Source: Lindgomyces ingoldianus
Lineage: Eukaryota; Ascomycota; Dothideomycetes; Pleosporales; Lindgomycetaceae
Length of the DNA: 64,000 nt
Assembly: GCF_010093535.1 (NCBI RefSeq)
Contig: NW_022985173.1
Location: forward strand, 1 to 64,000
Direction: 5' to 3'
Shown here: positions 33,878 through 45,860 of the stretch, piece after piece
Layout: each line of letters begins with the position of its first letter
How positions within the stretch are numbered: position 1 is the stretch's first letter
Notes under the pieces: generated by a model
Seen by the model: only the letters and a program-made list of their open reading frames with translations
Database searches by the model: none
What the model was told of the DNA's origin: nothing
Program-made: the position numbers and the translations under genes

Positions 33878-36800
33878 TTAAACACTACCTTTTTTAAAAA
33901 GTATAGTAACCTCTTAACATAACCTAGATTCTAACATAGCCTACACTACGCTATTAGGATCTACAGAAGTTCTTACCTAAAGTAAAGCTGTTTTAGCAAA
34001 ATAAATTAACTCTATCTAGGACAATATTAAGAAACTCTAGTAAATTAGTAATAAAGTTAGCAACTTACTAAAACTTAAGCAAAAAATAGCTAACTTTTAC
34101 TAAAAAACTATAAGCTTATAAAACTTTCTACTTTTAGTTAACTTTTATAAAGCAACTACTTAAGCCTATTAGATACATAAACTATAAGTAGAACTAGCTA
34201 AAGTTTAGAATATCTTAACTAATAAAGTAAGTGTTGTAGTTAAAAAGGCTTTAAAACTAGCCTTTTTAAAGCTTTTTAAAAGTTTATTAAAAGACCTTTA
34301 ACTATTCTTTACTAAATGCTACCTTTATATGCAATATAATAAAGAAGTATTTTAGACTAATGTAGAAATAATCTTCTAAATAAGATTACACTTAAAAGGC
34401 CCCTTTATAATCTAGTTCTAACTCTACACTAATAACTAAATAGACTTTAAAGCTAATAGCGCCCTACTTAATTCTAAAATAAAAAAAGTATTTAGTAGTG
34501 TTAAAAATTTTAAAGCAGCTTTATTAGCTATTTATAAAACTCTAAATAAAAAAAAAATTACAGCTAACTAACTAAACAATATAAGGCAGGGCAGTAGACT
34601 AGTCTAGAACTATGCAGCATGTTTTAGGGAACAAATAGCTATCTGCAGATAGAGTAACTAGAAAGCCCTATGCTGCATATTTTATAATAGACTAAATAAT
34701 AAAGTAAAAGATAAGTTTATGCATATAAACTAACTAACTACTTTTAAAAACTATATTAAAAAAGCAACAACTTATAATAACTATTATAAAAAATATAAAA
34801 AAGAAAAGAAATTAAAAGAAACTTTCTAAAAGCTAAAATTTATCCTTAAAAAGAAAAAGCTTTTATAATATAATAAAAAGCTAATAGACCTTAGTTATGT
34901 AAAGTATACATAAAGCCTCCTTTTTAAAAAAAGCTAAGTTCTAGAATATAATAAGCTGCCCTTAATAAAGGAATAATAAAAATAGCTAAAAAAACAAGGC
35001 CTACTTAAACTATAAAAAAGTAGAACACTTTTACTAAAACTACCTAGACTTTTAAAAAAAAAAGAATAAAAATACTACTATAATAATAAAAGCTATTACT
35101 ACTAAATATAGCCTTATAGATAAGGAAATATAAGAAAAACTAGATAATAAACTTTACTAGTAATATAGAAAAAACTACTCTTTAAATAACTGCCCTAAAG
35201 CGTATTAAAAAGTAGTTATTTAAAACTTTAGTAGCTTTAATATAGTGTTGTAGGACTTTATAATCTTTAAAAAATATAAAAAAAAGACTTAAATCTAAAA
35301 ATACATTATAAATGTCTAAAAAAGAAAAAAATGTTTTCCTCTCTAAAACTAGACCTTTAGTACTTTAGTAAAAGAGCTTTTCTAACAGTTTTAGAGATGT
35401 AGGTGCTAGAAGTGCAGGTTACTACATAACTACTTAAGCAATTATATAGTCTTACTTTACTAAATAAACATTAGCAACAACTACTTAATGTTTAACATTA
35501 TATAAAGGATAGCTAAAGTTAAATATAATATTATAAATAAAAAAAAGTAATAGTAATTTTTTACTAAAATTAAAGATTAAAAGCTAAAATAGTTAAGTAA
35601 ACTTGCTAAGTTTAAGGTACTATAACTAGCGCCTAAGAAACCTAAGACACTGCTTCTAAGCCTAGTAATCTCTAGAAAAGCTCTTACAGTATAACAAAAT
35701 TATAAATAATGTGTCCTCTGCAGAAGCAGCACCTATAGCACAAGCAAGTGCTAATAGAAAGAGCACTCTATACAGCTTATATAAACAAAAGAATATTTTT
35801 AGTAGACCTAAAAAAGTTCTTTTAACATGTTATATAGACCTAACAACTGTCTATACCCCTAGTACTAGTGTACATAACAATACTGTGTTAAACACTAGGA
35901 CAACAAACATTAAGCAGGATAGTAGCCTACATAAGAAAGGAACTACAACAGTTGCCTATAGTAAGAAATAGCCTTAGCCTGTAAAACTATAAACTATTAC
36001 ACTTATTAGACAGCTTCTCCTTATAAATAAAAAGAATAAATAAAGTGTAATAAATAAAATAACTATAAGTTTTACTACTTTTAGTAGAAAGTAGTAAGAA
36101 AGAAAGACTATCTAACATTACACTACTTAGTTAAAGATTATAAATATAAAGCAGCTAACTACTATAATTAAAAACATTAAATTTATAAAAAAAAAAAAAT
36201 AAATTTAATAATAACTTATAAAACATTAACTTCTACCCCTTTTTTAACAAAGAAGTTAAACATAACATATTAGTAGTAATTACAGTAGGATAAGAGGCAG
36301 GACATAGTCTAATAACCACCTTTATGTACAAAGGACAGCCTAGACTAGCCCTTATAGACAGCAGGTGCACCTTTACTGCTATAGACAAGGATTAGGTAAA
36401 TAATTAAGGCATACTATTTTACATAAAAAAAAACCTGTTTAAGGTAACTCTTACTAACACTTTATTAATTAAATATAGTAAAGAATAAATTAACCTAGAA
36501 ACTTATAAAAAAGACTTTAAAACCCCTAATATAAGTAATTAAAGGTTTATAAACATACTTAAACTAAAAGGTAAATATAATGTAATTCTAAGCTATAACT
36601 AGCTTAGAACATATAACTCTGCAATTAATTAGAAAACTATAACTATAAAAACTCCTAACAACTACGCACACATAACCTAGTTAGCATACTATAATAATAG
36701 ATGCCTAGTTTACAAATAAGTAAAGCAGGGTAGTAGCTACTACCCTAAGAAAAAAAAGCTTTAAAAATTCCTTTACTAAGAGCTAAAAGCTTAAGTAATA

Positions 36801-39730
36801 TAAATAATAAAAAAAAAACTTAAAGAAGTCTCTTATAAAAAAATTAAAGTAAATAAAGATATAAAGTAAATTAGTGTTATCTAAACTTAGAATAAAGGTT
36901 ATATCCTAGTAGAATATAAGAATTATAAGGATATATTTAAAACACTAAAAGACCTAGAAGAACTACTACTATATTAGCCTTAGAATTATGCTATTAACTT
37001 AATAAAAAATTATAATCTAAAAACACACAGGCTTTGCCCCTTAACTAAGATACAAAAAAAAGCCCTGTAGGAATATATTAATAAAATGTTAGTATAAGGT
37101 TACATCTAAGAAAGCTACAGCCTTATAGCCTTAGCAGTAGTTTTTGCAAAGAAGAAAGAAGGGAAAATATAAGTCTATTAGAACTATAAGACTCTAAATA
37201 ATAACACAATCTAAAATTAGTTTTCTCTACTAATTATATAAAACATTATAAACTAACTAAAAAGAACTTAGTACTTTATAAAGTTTAACATATAAGATAG
37301 ATTTAATAAGATAAGAATATAAAAAAAAAATAAGTAGCTTATAGTGTTTAGGACTTTATAAAGACTCTACAAACTATTAGTAATGCTGTTTAGCTTAATA
37401 AATGCCCTAGCAATGTTCTAGTAAATTATTAATACTGCTCTTAACCCCTACTTTAATGTCTTTACCCTAGTATATCTAGATAATGTCCTTATCTATTTAA
37501 AAGATACCTTAGAAGACTATATATAGAAGGTATAAAAAGTTTTAAGACAGCTTAGAAAGTATAGACTTTACTTACAGCTTTTTAAATGCAAGTTCTATGT
37601 TACTAAAATAAAATACTTAGAATTTATAATTAATAAAGAAGAAATAAAGATTAACCTAGCTAAAGTATAAAAAGTACTAGAGTAGCTAGAACTTATAATA
37701 GTTAAGAAAGTAAAAGAATTCCTTAGACTATTAGGCTATATTAGACAAATAATTAAGGACTATTTAAAAATTACTATACTATTAATAAACACTATAACTA
37801 AGGAGTAGGTAATAGCAAAGTTTGTCTAAACCCTAGAAATAAATAAAGCATTTATAACGCTAAAACAAGCTATAATAGATAAGCTAGTACTAAGAATGTA
37901 CAACCTATAATTAGAAATAAAGATCTACATAGACGCATCTCTTAAAGCTAGCAGAGCTGCGTTATACTAAAAGCAGAAAGACAGAAAATAGCACCTAGTT
38001 GCGTACTACTCTGCTAAGTTCTTAGGTCTAGAAGCAGGCTACAGCATACCTAACAAAGAGCTAAAAGCAATATTAAATGCTGTAAGAGTATAGGCTACAA
38101 AGCTACATAGAATAGTAAGACTATTTAATATTATAACTAACTATGCAAACTTAGTTATGTTCTTGTTAGTAAAGAAACTATTACTAATGCACATAAAATA
38201 AGTAATAAAACTTGCACAGTTTAACTATATTATTAAGCATGTGCCTAGAGCATAAAATTAGTAGGCTAACGCTCTTAGCTAAAGACTAGACTACTTTAAT
38301 AAAGAAAAGAAAGGAACTAAAAAGTTTACACTTTTTAAAAAAACTAATAAAGAATAAGTCTATAACAGACCCTAACTTATAAAAGAATTCTACATGCTTA
38401 TAGCTAGTAAGTAAGAATAAAAAAACTTAATCTAAAAATATTATAAATCTCTAATGTTTAGACACCTAGGAATAAGCACCCTTTAGAAGAAGCTAAGGGC
38501 TGCTATACTATAATAAATACTAAAAGTAAAGCAACTATGCACAAAGGTGCTTAGAGAATGTAATACCTGCAATAAGAACAACCTAAGAAGGCATAAGGCC
38601 TATAAATATCTCTAACTAATTAAAGCACTAAAGCTACTATAGATAATAATTATAATAGACTTTATTACAGAATTACCCTTATCTAAAGAACTAGGGATAG
38701 ACAGGATGTGCAACATAATTATAGTAGCCTTAGATAAAACTACTAAGTATCTACACACTTAGCTCTTAGAAAAAACAATAATAGCTAAAGAATTTATTTA
38801 TAAATTAAAGTAAAACATAATATTAGTATATAAATGCTTTAAAATTATTATCTTTAATTAAGATAAGCTATTTACTAGCAGCTTCTAGAAAGCAGTAATG
38901 CAACACCTTAGCATAGCACATAAGCTATTAACAGCCTACCACCTGCAAATAGACAGACAGACTAAAAAGGCAAATGCAGAAATAAAAAAATATTTAAAAA
39001 AGTACATTTCCTACACTTAAAATAACTAGCTAGAATAGCTTCTAATAGCGTAGTTAGTAATTAATAATGTAGAATTAGCTATAATAAAAAAAACACTATA
39101 TAAAGCTAATTTTAGATATAACTTATACTTTATGTTACACAGAAGTTAACCTACAGACCTACAAGAATTAATAAATTAGCTAACAGACCTATGTTAGATA
39201 CATAAAAGGTTAGCTATTAAAGTAAGGTCTAGCAGAGTAATAATAGAAAAGTACATAAATAAATTATAATAACTAGGACTAGAAATTTATCTAGGAGACT
39301 ATATGTATCTTAACACTAAAAATCTTAAGATAACTAGACCTTCTAAAAAGCTAGCAAAAAAAAAAATAAAACTATATAAAGTTCTTTAGACTTAATAAGA
39401 CAACTGCAAGCTTAAGCTTTCTCTACATATAAAGATACACCTATAGTTCTACGTCTCTAGATTAGAAAAAGCACCTAAAAAGATTCCTTTATTTATTTAA
39501 AAATAAAAAGATAAAAAAGTAAAATATAAAGTTAAACACATTATTAGTAATTAAAAAAACTAAAAAGAATTTCTAGTAAAATAAAAAAAGTAGCTTACTA
39601 GTAAAAACACATAGAAACTAGCTAGGAATTTAAAAAACGCGCAGCTGTTAGTATAAAAGTACCTTTAAGCTTGTTTAAAAGAAACTAGCTAGGCAATAAG
39701 GCACCTATATTAAAAGAAACAGCTATGTTA
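33878..39730 (+). pseudogene. Gyp-D gag-pol
   Basis: The zinc knuckle at 35002-35043 reads Y-x2-Y-x4-H-x4-Y, with the His kept and Cys codons changed to TAT/TAC. Reverse transcriptase: a KKKxGKI box near 37150, and the active site YLDN at 37473-37484 (second Asp lost). RNase H covers about 37850-38290. Integrase starts near 38455 (GHLGIS, then C-x2-C at about 38563-38574) and runs through the catalytic core to about 39180. The C-terminus at about 39520-39660 (YKVKHII, then FLVKQ) fits a chromodomain. Many TAA/TAG stops; no product expected. Confidence 0.88.
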
Positions 39731-39739
39731 TTACTAGAT

Positions 39740-40200
39740 AGCAGCAGCCTTTAAAAACAAGTCTTAGCTAATAATAGTTAAGAAGAGAAATAGCTTTTTA
39801 CTTTAGCCTTAAAAGCTTCTATCTTGTCTAAGAAAAATAAATCCTCTTCTAAGTACTTTACATAATAAGCCTTTAGCAGATCTAATAACTTTTAAATATA
39901 GTCTTATTTAGAACACTTTCTAGCCTTTACCTTTAAAGTCTTCTAGACCTAACATAACATTTTATTATTAAAGTCTTACTTTTAAGCCTTTACAGTAACT
40001 GCTTTTTAAAGAAGTGTTTTCCTCTTTTTCTCTAAATAATTCTATGTAACATTAGAAATAAAAGTGTTATATTTACTATTTTTTTTTACACACTTAATGC
40101 ACTTATCTAAGGATAAAGTTAATATATAAGATAACTTTAAAAATTAGTAAGTGCTATAAGGCCTTATCTTTATCTAATAAAAAGAATTAAAATAATAAGT
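39740..40200 (-). pseudogene. Gyp-D antisense ORF with Zn2Cys6-like cluster
   Basis: It is minus-strand, opposite to gag-pol, between the chromodomain and the 3' LTR. From about 40161 down, residues at relative positions 1, 4, 11, 20, 23 and 30 are Tyr, Tyr, Tyr, Cys, Cys, Tyr. Each Tyr codon is TAT or TAC, as RIP makes from TGT or TGC. The implied spacing C-x2-C-x6-C-x8-C-x2-C-x6-C is that of Gal4-type fungal zinc clusters. A Lys/Gln-rich helical region follows and an acidic end (YLEEDLFFLDKIEAF, about 39850-39800). The sister copy at 53430-53850 retains a TGT where the sixth position falls. Function unknown; a DNA-binding role is inference. Confidence 0.65.
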
Positions 40201-40366
40201 AACATAAAAATAGTAAAATAAACAAGACTAGTAAGCTATTTAGCATAAAAAAAATAAATATTAGAAATGCCTTTTAGTAAAAGGGCACTAACATTATAAA
40301 TAAGCTTTTACTAACGCAGTTGTGTAAGCAGAGCAGCAAGGACGCTGCTAGAAAGAAGAGGCAGCG

Positions 40367-40958
40367 TGTTACAGTCTACAGTTAGACTAGCGTAACTCCA
40401 CCTAGGATGCTCCACAATATAGTACAGTTAGAGTAGGACTTGCTTATAGACTAAGTAGAGGACGCAGAGGTAGCGCAGCTACCTAAGATTATAGAAGAAT
40501 ATGTTATCTAATAAAAGAATAGGACATAAATCCTATAAGTCTAAGAGAGCTTAGTAAGCCCTACTTAGTAGGCTTATATAAGCTTGTCTAGCTTACCTTA
40601 GCGTCCCCTACATATGTATATAGTTCCTACATTAAATAACTTTTAGAAGGTGTGTTTAACATTTAGTTTATTTTTTATATAGACTAAGTAGTATTTAGCT
40701 TTTTAAAAAGCTATAATACTATTTATATATCTTACACTATATATACCTTTAACTTTGTCTAACAGGACTGTTTAACCCTAGCCTCTCTACTGCTGTAAAT
40801 AGGGCAAACTACAATCTAGTCACTCTCCCTCCCTCTATTAGCCTAATAGCCTGTACGTAGGACTGTACACCCTACCGGATTGGCCCCTACTATCTGTCCT
40901 ACTCCCCCCCTAGGAACTTCATAAGACCCGAGTGCTTCCCGAAGCAAGGATTGTAACA
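40367..40958 (+). repeat. Gyp-D 3' LTR
   Basis: 592 bp, preceded by a purine tract (gaaagaagaggcagcg). The last ~100 bases are clean (ctaccggattggcc...gattgtaaca), while the inner part is RIP-altered. Mirror image of the 5' LTR. Confidence 0.95.
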
Positions 40959-40963
40959 CTAAT

Positions 40964-43340
40964 GCTAAAGACTGTTTAGGATATTTGCGTTTTTATAGAG
41001 TTTATAAACTACTATAGGTAGTTTATTACTAACTTTTTCTTAATTACCCTGCCCTTTACTAAGCTAACCTAGAAGGGCCTAGACGCAGTAAAGAGTAGTT
41101 AAGAGTAAAGGCAGAAAGAAAGTTAGAAGCTTAATATTAGTCTTAAGAGTAGAGCAGCTTTCTAAAAGCTCTAAAACTTATTCTTTAAGGTTCTTATATT
41201 AGCTTATTTTAATGCTAATAGGAAAACTAAAGTAAAAGTTAACATTTTAGAAAGTGTAATTTATAGCATTTTAAGCTAATTAGTCTTAGATAAGACTAAA
41301 AAGGCTTAATAAAGGCTAATTAGCTTTTTCTTAAGAAAGATAAGTAAAGCTAAGTATAATTATAATACCTATAATAAAAAGTTGCTTGCTATTAATAAAA
41401 GTTTAGCATATTAGCAACATTACTTTTAGGGTCTACTATTTAAACTTTTTATAGACTATAATAATTTTTGCTAGTTTATAGAAACTAAAACTTTAAACTA
41501 CTAGCAGGTCTAAGCCTATAAAAGAATAACAGAATATAATTTTATTATCACGCACTGTCTAAGAAAGCTAAACCTAGTAGATAGACCCTTAAGAAGACCT
41601 AACTACATTAAGAAGTTATAACAGCCTTTTTAGAAAAGAAATATGGCGTATGTAATAGACATATGCGACCTCTTAAATTAATAAGATTATAATAAGGAAT
41701 TAATAGTTACAGCTATTACATATTCTTAAGATTCTTTAGGCTTAGCTAAGGACTACTTTAAAAGAGAACAAAGGCTAAAACAGCTAGATTCTAAAAGAGC
41801 TATAAGCAAAGAACTAGAGAAGGACAATAATAAGAACTTTATGTTAGGTATTAAAGAAAACTATAATAAAACAGACTTATTAGACACTAAAAGTAAAATA
41901 AAAAATAAAAAGAACTTTAATAAAGATACTTATCTCTAGAATAGGCTAGAACAACATGCTATAGCTAATACAGGAAAAAAGACCCTAATAACAGACTAAA
42001 AAAAGGCAGAAGTGTTTTAGAAGTGCTATAACAGCTTATTAGCAGGCCACTTTAGTGTAAAAAAGACGCTTAAAAAGATTATACATTAATATAATTAGAA
42101 AGAGCTTAGGAAGGACATAAAGGTGTACTATAATAACTGCCTAAGGTGTAGACAATTAGTGGCTTTACAACACCGCCTATATAGGCTCCTTTACCCTTTG
42201 CCACCGCCTAATAGGCCTTAGTAGGATGTTATAATAGATTTTATAACGCAGCTGCCCTCTTATAAATACTTAGGGTTAGTATATAATGTAATTCTTGTAA
42301 TAGTAGACTGTCTTACTAAGATAGCCTACTATGTGCTAGCTAGAGCTAATTAGGAGGCTTTAGACCTAGTAAAGGTTTAGTTAAAAAAAGTTATTTGCTT
42401 TTATAAAGTTTTAAAAAACATTATTTTTAATTAAGAGCTAATAATAAACTTAAAGTACTAAGATAGTTTTTATTACTATCTTAGCACATAAAAAATTCTC
42501 TTGTTAGCCTACTATTCTAAGATAGATAGGCAGACTAAAAGATAAAACTAAACTCTAGAACAGTACCTTAGATGTTACTATTGCCTAGAATAAGATAATT
42601 AGGCAATGTAGTTGCTAATAGCAGAGTTTGCGTACAACAATAGCGTACACGCAACTACAGGAGTTACTCCTTTCTAAGCATACCACAGAGCGAACCTAAG
42701 AGGGCTAGATTGGCCTAGAGAACCCCTAGGTTAGGGGGAATCGCACATGGCAAATAGAGTTGCTGCTAAAGCACTTGCTCTACAGTTAGAATGCTGCTAG
42801 AAAATTATTGCTGCAAATGTGTATTAAAAGAAGTATATAGACAAATAATAAAAGCATATACAGCTATAAGTAAGAGATAAAGTATTAGTCTTTAATAAAC
42901 ACATAAAATTAATAAGGCTAAAGAAGAAGTTAGACTAGAAGTTCTTAGAACTAGAGAAAGTTATAGCCTAGATTAGCGCAGAGGTGTATAAAGTAGACCT
43001 ACCTAATCTAGAAGAAGTTTATCTAGTGTTCTATGTCTTACTCTTAGAGCTATATACCTAGAAAGGGCGTCTTAAGTTATAATTAAAACTAATTATAAAC
43101 ACTCTACGCGCTATAGAGGATAATGTGTACTATGTAGAGAAAATACTTAACTAGAGACAGAATTTAGTTAGAGTATAAAAATATCTTATAAAATAAAAAG
43201 GTTATTTATCTAAAAAGAACTTATAAGAACCTAGACCTAACATTAGCTTAAACGCATTAAAAGTGTTCTAAAAAAGTAGAGGAATATATAGTAAAAGATT
43301 AAATTATGCTAGTTTAGGTTAAACTTCTTAGAAAAGAGGA
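40964..43340 (+). pseudogene. Gyp-F pol, second part (RNase H, integrase, chromodomain)
   Basis: This resumes the Gyp-F frame across the Gyp-D insertion. Integrase: HFSVKKTLKK near 42050, then CLRC at about 42142 completing an HHCC zinc domain, and a DDE core at about 42230-42600, followed by NNSVHATTGVTPF near 42640, a legible Ty3/Gypsy signature. The C-terminus at about 43115-43240 (YYVEKILN, then KYLIKxKGY) is a chromodomain, so the element is a chromovirus. Around 42600-42760 the sequence is notably less RIP-damaged. Confidence 0.88.
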
Positions 43341-43849
43341 AGTAACTTAATAAATTAAGTATAGCTACTTTTACCTTATTTTTTTCTTACTTAAGGTTTT
43401 TTTAACAAGAGGTGTTTAATAGCGCTATAGAAATAAGAAGACAACATAGCCTATTTAGACCTAAGATTTCTTAGTTAGACTAAGTAAGGCTATTCTAGCA
43501 TAGAATAGCTTGCTAGAGTTAAGAAGAGGGTTATTTTAACCTAGAGAAATCTATTATATAGAAGAAATAAACATCCTAGCCTAGAATAACCTATACTAGT
43601 AAGAAAAAGGCAGAGTTTAAGTCTAGCAAGACATTCTAGGATTTTTAGAACAAAAAAGCTGCAAAGTAAGTAAGCTAGAGGTAGATTAATCTATTACTAC
43701 TAAAATAGTTGCACTTTAAGTCTAAGAGACATAATGTAAAGGTATTTAACTTTATTAAGGAAAGAAGAAAGAAGCTTAAGCTAAAGAACCTAAAACTACA
43801 CTATACTATGCATTCTTAACTATTTTTACTATAGGATGCGCTAGATTAC

Positions 43850-44880
43850 ACTAGATTGTGCTATTAGGGCCCTAGATTAGACATTAAGGTCCTCTGTAGG
43901 TGAATTTGCGACAGTAGAATAACTATTAAGATGTTTTTTATTATACCTAGTTAGCTACTTTTTTTTAGCTAAGGTTTAATCCTAACTAGCCTTATTTCTA
44001 ATATTATTAGCCTTATTATGCTTTTTAGAGACATAGTAGATTGCATTAGCAGCTTTAGCAGCATTAACGCAATAATGTTGCTTAGCTTTAGTAACATAGA
44101 CACCTTTAACACTATATTTCTTCTATTATACTAGTTAGCGCTAGAATAGTTAAGAATAGCGTGCACCTACCTTTTTAAATAAAGTTATTATAGCTTTATC
44201 TTTATTAGAGTCTTTTTTAAGTGCCTTACACTTTTTCTTCTTTTTCTTAGCAATATTAGCTTTAGAGTAGGCGCGCTTCTTAAAAACAACTCTAGTCTTA
44301 GCAATTTTACCTATAGCGCCACTGTGCGCGTACAGATAGTTGTTGTACAGGATTTTGTTTTTACTGTAAACTATTAAGAGCTAGAATAGGGCTAATTAAG
44401 CTAGATTATGCTGCAACAGGAAGACTTACACCTAAAGAAACTAAATAATAGTGTTTACCTATAACATAACTGTTACATTAGCCTGCGCTAACTAAGTAGG
44501 GTTAAGTAGATTAATAAAGGCTAAAATGTTAAGCATAGCATTTTTAAAAGCCTATTATTTAGGTTTAAAGGTAATAGAGAGCTATCTAGGGTTAGCCTAG
44601 ACAGACTGCGCGTAAATACGCTAGAAGAAGCTAGAATACGCACTTTAAAGCACTTTTTACTAGATTTAAGGTAATAAGCACACTTAGTGTACTTAATTCT
44701 TTTTTTTTTTATGCTATAACATAACTTGTTGTCTATAAGCATATAACAGCTACTACTCTTATTTATAATGCTCTTGCAGGACATTTTGTTAACGCATTAG
44801 ATGTAAGAGTTGTTAGAGCGCAAGTTTATGTTAGTAGAGGCTAATTAATCTTCTTTAAAAAAAACTATAGCTAGATTGTA
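43850..44880 (-). pseudogene. Gyp-F antisense ORF (Cys motif, Lys-rich)
   Basis: It is minus-strand, between the chromodomain and the 3' LTR. The stretch 44784-44521 is open for 87 codons. Its start has Cys at relative positions 1, 11 and 20 and Tyr (TAC) at 30, the same spacing as in the Gyp-D antisense ORF, but positions 4 and 23 are Ile. After a frame change, another minus frame from about 44320 to 43850 is Lys/Ala-rich (KANIAKKKKKKCKALKK and later KAKQHYCVNAAKAANAIYYV) with about a dozen TAA/TAG stops at CAA/CAG/CGA-type positions. Function unknown. Confidence 0.5.
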
Positions 44881-45379
44881 ACAAAGTAAGCTATAAAGGT
44901 TTATTTTAGAGTTGTTAAGTAAAGTTAAGCATAAGAAAAGAAGCTAAAAGTAGATTAGGTAATAAGCAGGCGTAAGCAGAGTAGGATAGGACTATTAAAG
45001 CTTGTTAGCACCCCTTTGCGCTAGATTGCGCTAGAGTGGCTTAGAATATACTTACTTTAAAAAGTTTAGAATCTTCTAAATTCTAAGCTGTAGAGAGAGT
45101 AGAGGTGTAAAGGAGATAGATTTCTAGGACAGTTAGACCCTATATATACTGTCCTAACTGCTACTTTATTAGCGTAAGATATACTACTATTTTACCTTTA
45201 CTTTTACTTTGTACTTTTACTTTACCTTTACCTAATAACTCTAGGTTATTTTTAAATAAACTTGCATAGAATTAACTAAAATAGGCAGGAGTAAGTTTTT
45301 AAGGCATTATGTAACACTTTTTTATGCTACTTAGGCCTATTATTATCTGTTCTATCCTCTAAGTTGTAGGACTACTATA

Positions 45380-45390
45380 AGGGGGGATAA
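45380..45390 (+). promoter_or_regulatory. Gyp-F polypurine tract
   Basis: The run aggggggataa lies directly before the 3' LTR start at 45391. The same tract and LTR start occur in TRIM-G at 1147-1165. Confidence 0.75.
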
Positions 45391-45591
45391 TGTAAGGCTA
45401 GATGTCCTAGAACAGGCTAGTATGGCCTCACCTGACCTGTTTAGAGGTTGTATGACCTGTGCTTTGTATATAAGCATGAATCCTGACAAGCGAAGCTTGG
45501 CAGCGATTTGTCTCTCTTACAATACACTCCTATCTTTCTCCGAAAGCTTGCTCTCAGTGCTATCCGTGCTACTTACCATCCCATCTTTACA
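45391..45591 (+). repeat. Gyp-F 3' LTR
   Basis: 201 bp, ends ccatctttaca, followed by TTATA. The left part carries RIP-type changes, while the right end is clean. Confidence 0.93.
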
Positions 45592-45596
45592 TTATA

Positions 45597-45860
45597 CCTT
45601 AGATTAGACTAACAGGCTATAGGCTGCGTTCTAGCTTTAGCTAGTTCTTTAAGCTCTGCTTAAGAAAAATGTAGTAGAGAAGAAGAAAAGAAAGAAGAAG
45701 AAAAAAGAGAAGAAGAAGAAGAAGAAGGAAGAGGAGGAGGAAGAGGAGGTAGAGAAGGTGGAGGAGGAGGAGGAGCAGGGTGTTGTCTCCTCTAGGCTCC
45801 TAGCGCGTCACTAGCGCGCTAAGGAACTCTTAGGTAAGCTTATTAATCTTCTTATAGTTT
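45597..45860 (+). pseudogene. Cop-E antisense ORF, second part (coiled coil, Lys then Glu run)
   Basis: This continues the frame that ends at 30432 once Gyp-F and one TTATA are removed. It reads a helical Gln/Leu-rich stretch, a Lys-rich run, a Glu-rich run (from gaagaag and gaggagg repeats, 45678-45778), then QGVVSSRLLAR and KELLGKLI. Stops are TAG/TAA at CAG/CAA positions. A basic block followed by an acidic block would suit a nuclear regulator, but this is inference. Confidence 0.5.

Larger units (their letters stand above)
33286..40958 (+). mobile_element. Gyp-D: complete Ty3/Gypsy chromovirus (7,673 bp)
   Basis: LTRs at 33286-33877 and 40367-40958 are both 592 bp. CTAAT at 33281-33285 and 40959-40963 is a perfect TSD. 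Nothing is inserted inside, so this is the reference for the family. gag, protease, reverse transcriptase, RNase H, integrase and chromodomain are followed by an antisense zinc-cluster-like ORF and the 3' LTR. It lies inside Gyp-F, inside Cop-E, inside another Gyp-D. Confidence 0.97.
30433..45591 (+). mobile_element. Gyp-F: Ty3/Gypsy chromovirus, interrupted
   Basis: LTRs at 30433-30633 and 45391-45591 are both 201 bp (tgtaaggc...atctttaca). TTATA flanks at 30428-30432 and 45592-45596. Gyp-D (33286-40958) sits inside its reverse transcriptase/RNase H region. Net length is 7,481 bp. A tandem copy of the target (46327-46400) shows the uninterrupted sequence gttatactctagatt, which confirms the junction. 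Confidence 0.94.

Noticed and set aside
35711..35971. 86-codon plus-strand open frame
   Set aside because: It is out of phase with the coherent Gag linker frame shared by the copy at 29200-29490; shadow frame.
45670..45790. Purine-rich gaagaag/gaggagg run as a simple microsatellite
   Set aside because: It is in phase with a longer antisense frame and present in both tandem units, so it is better read as a charged coding tract, though slippage has clearly acted on it.
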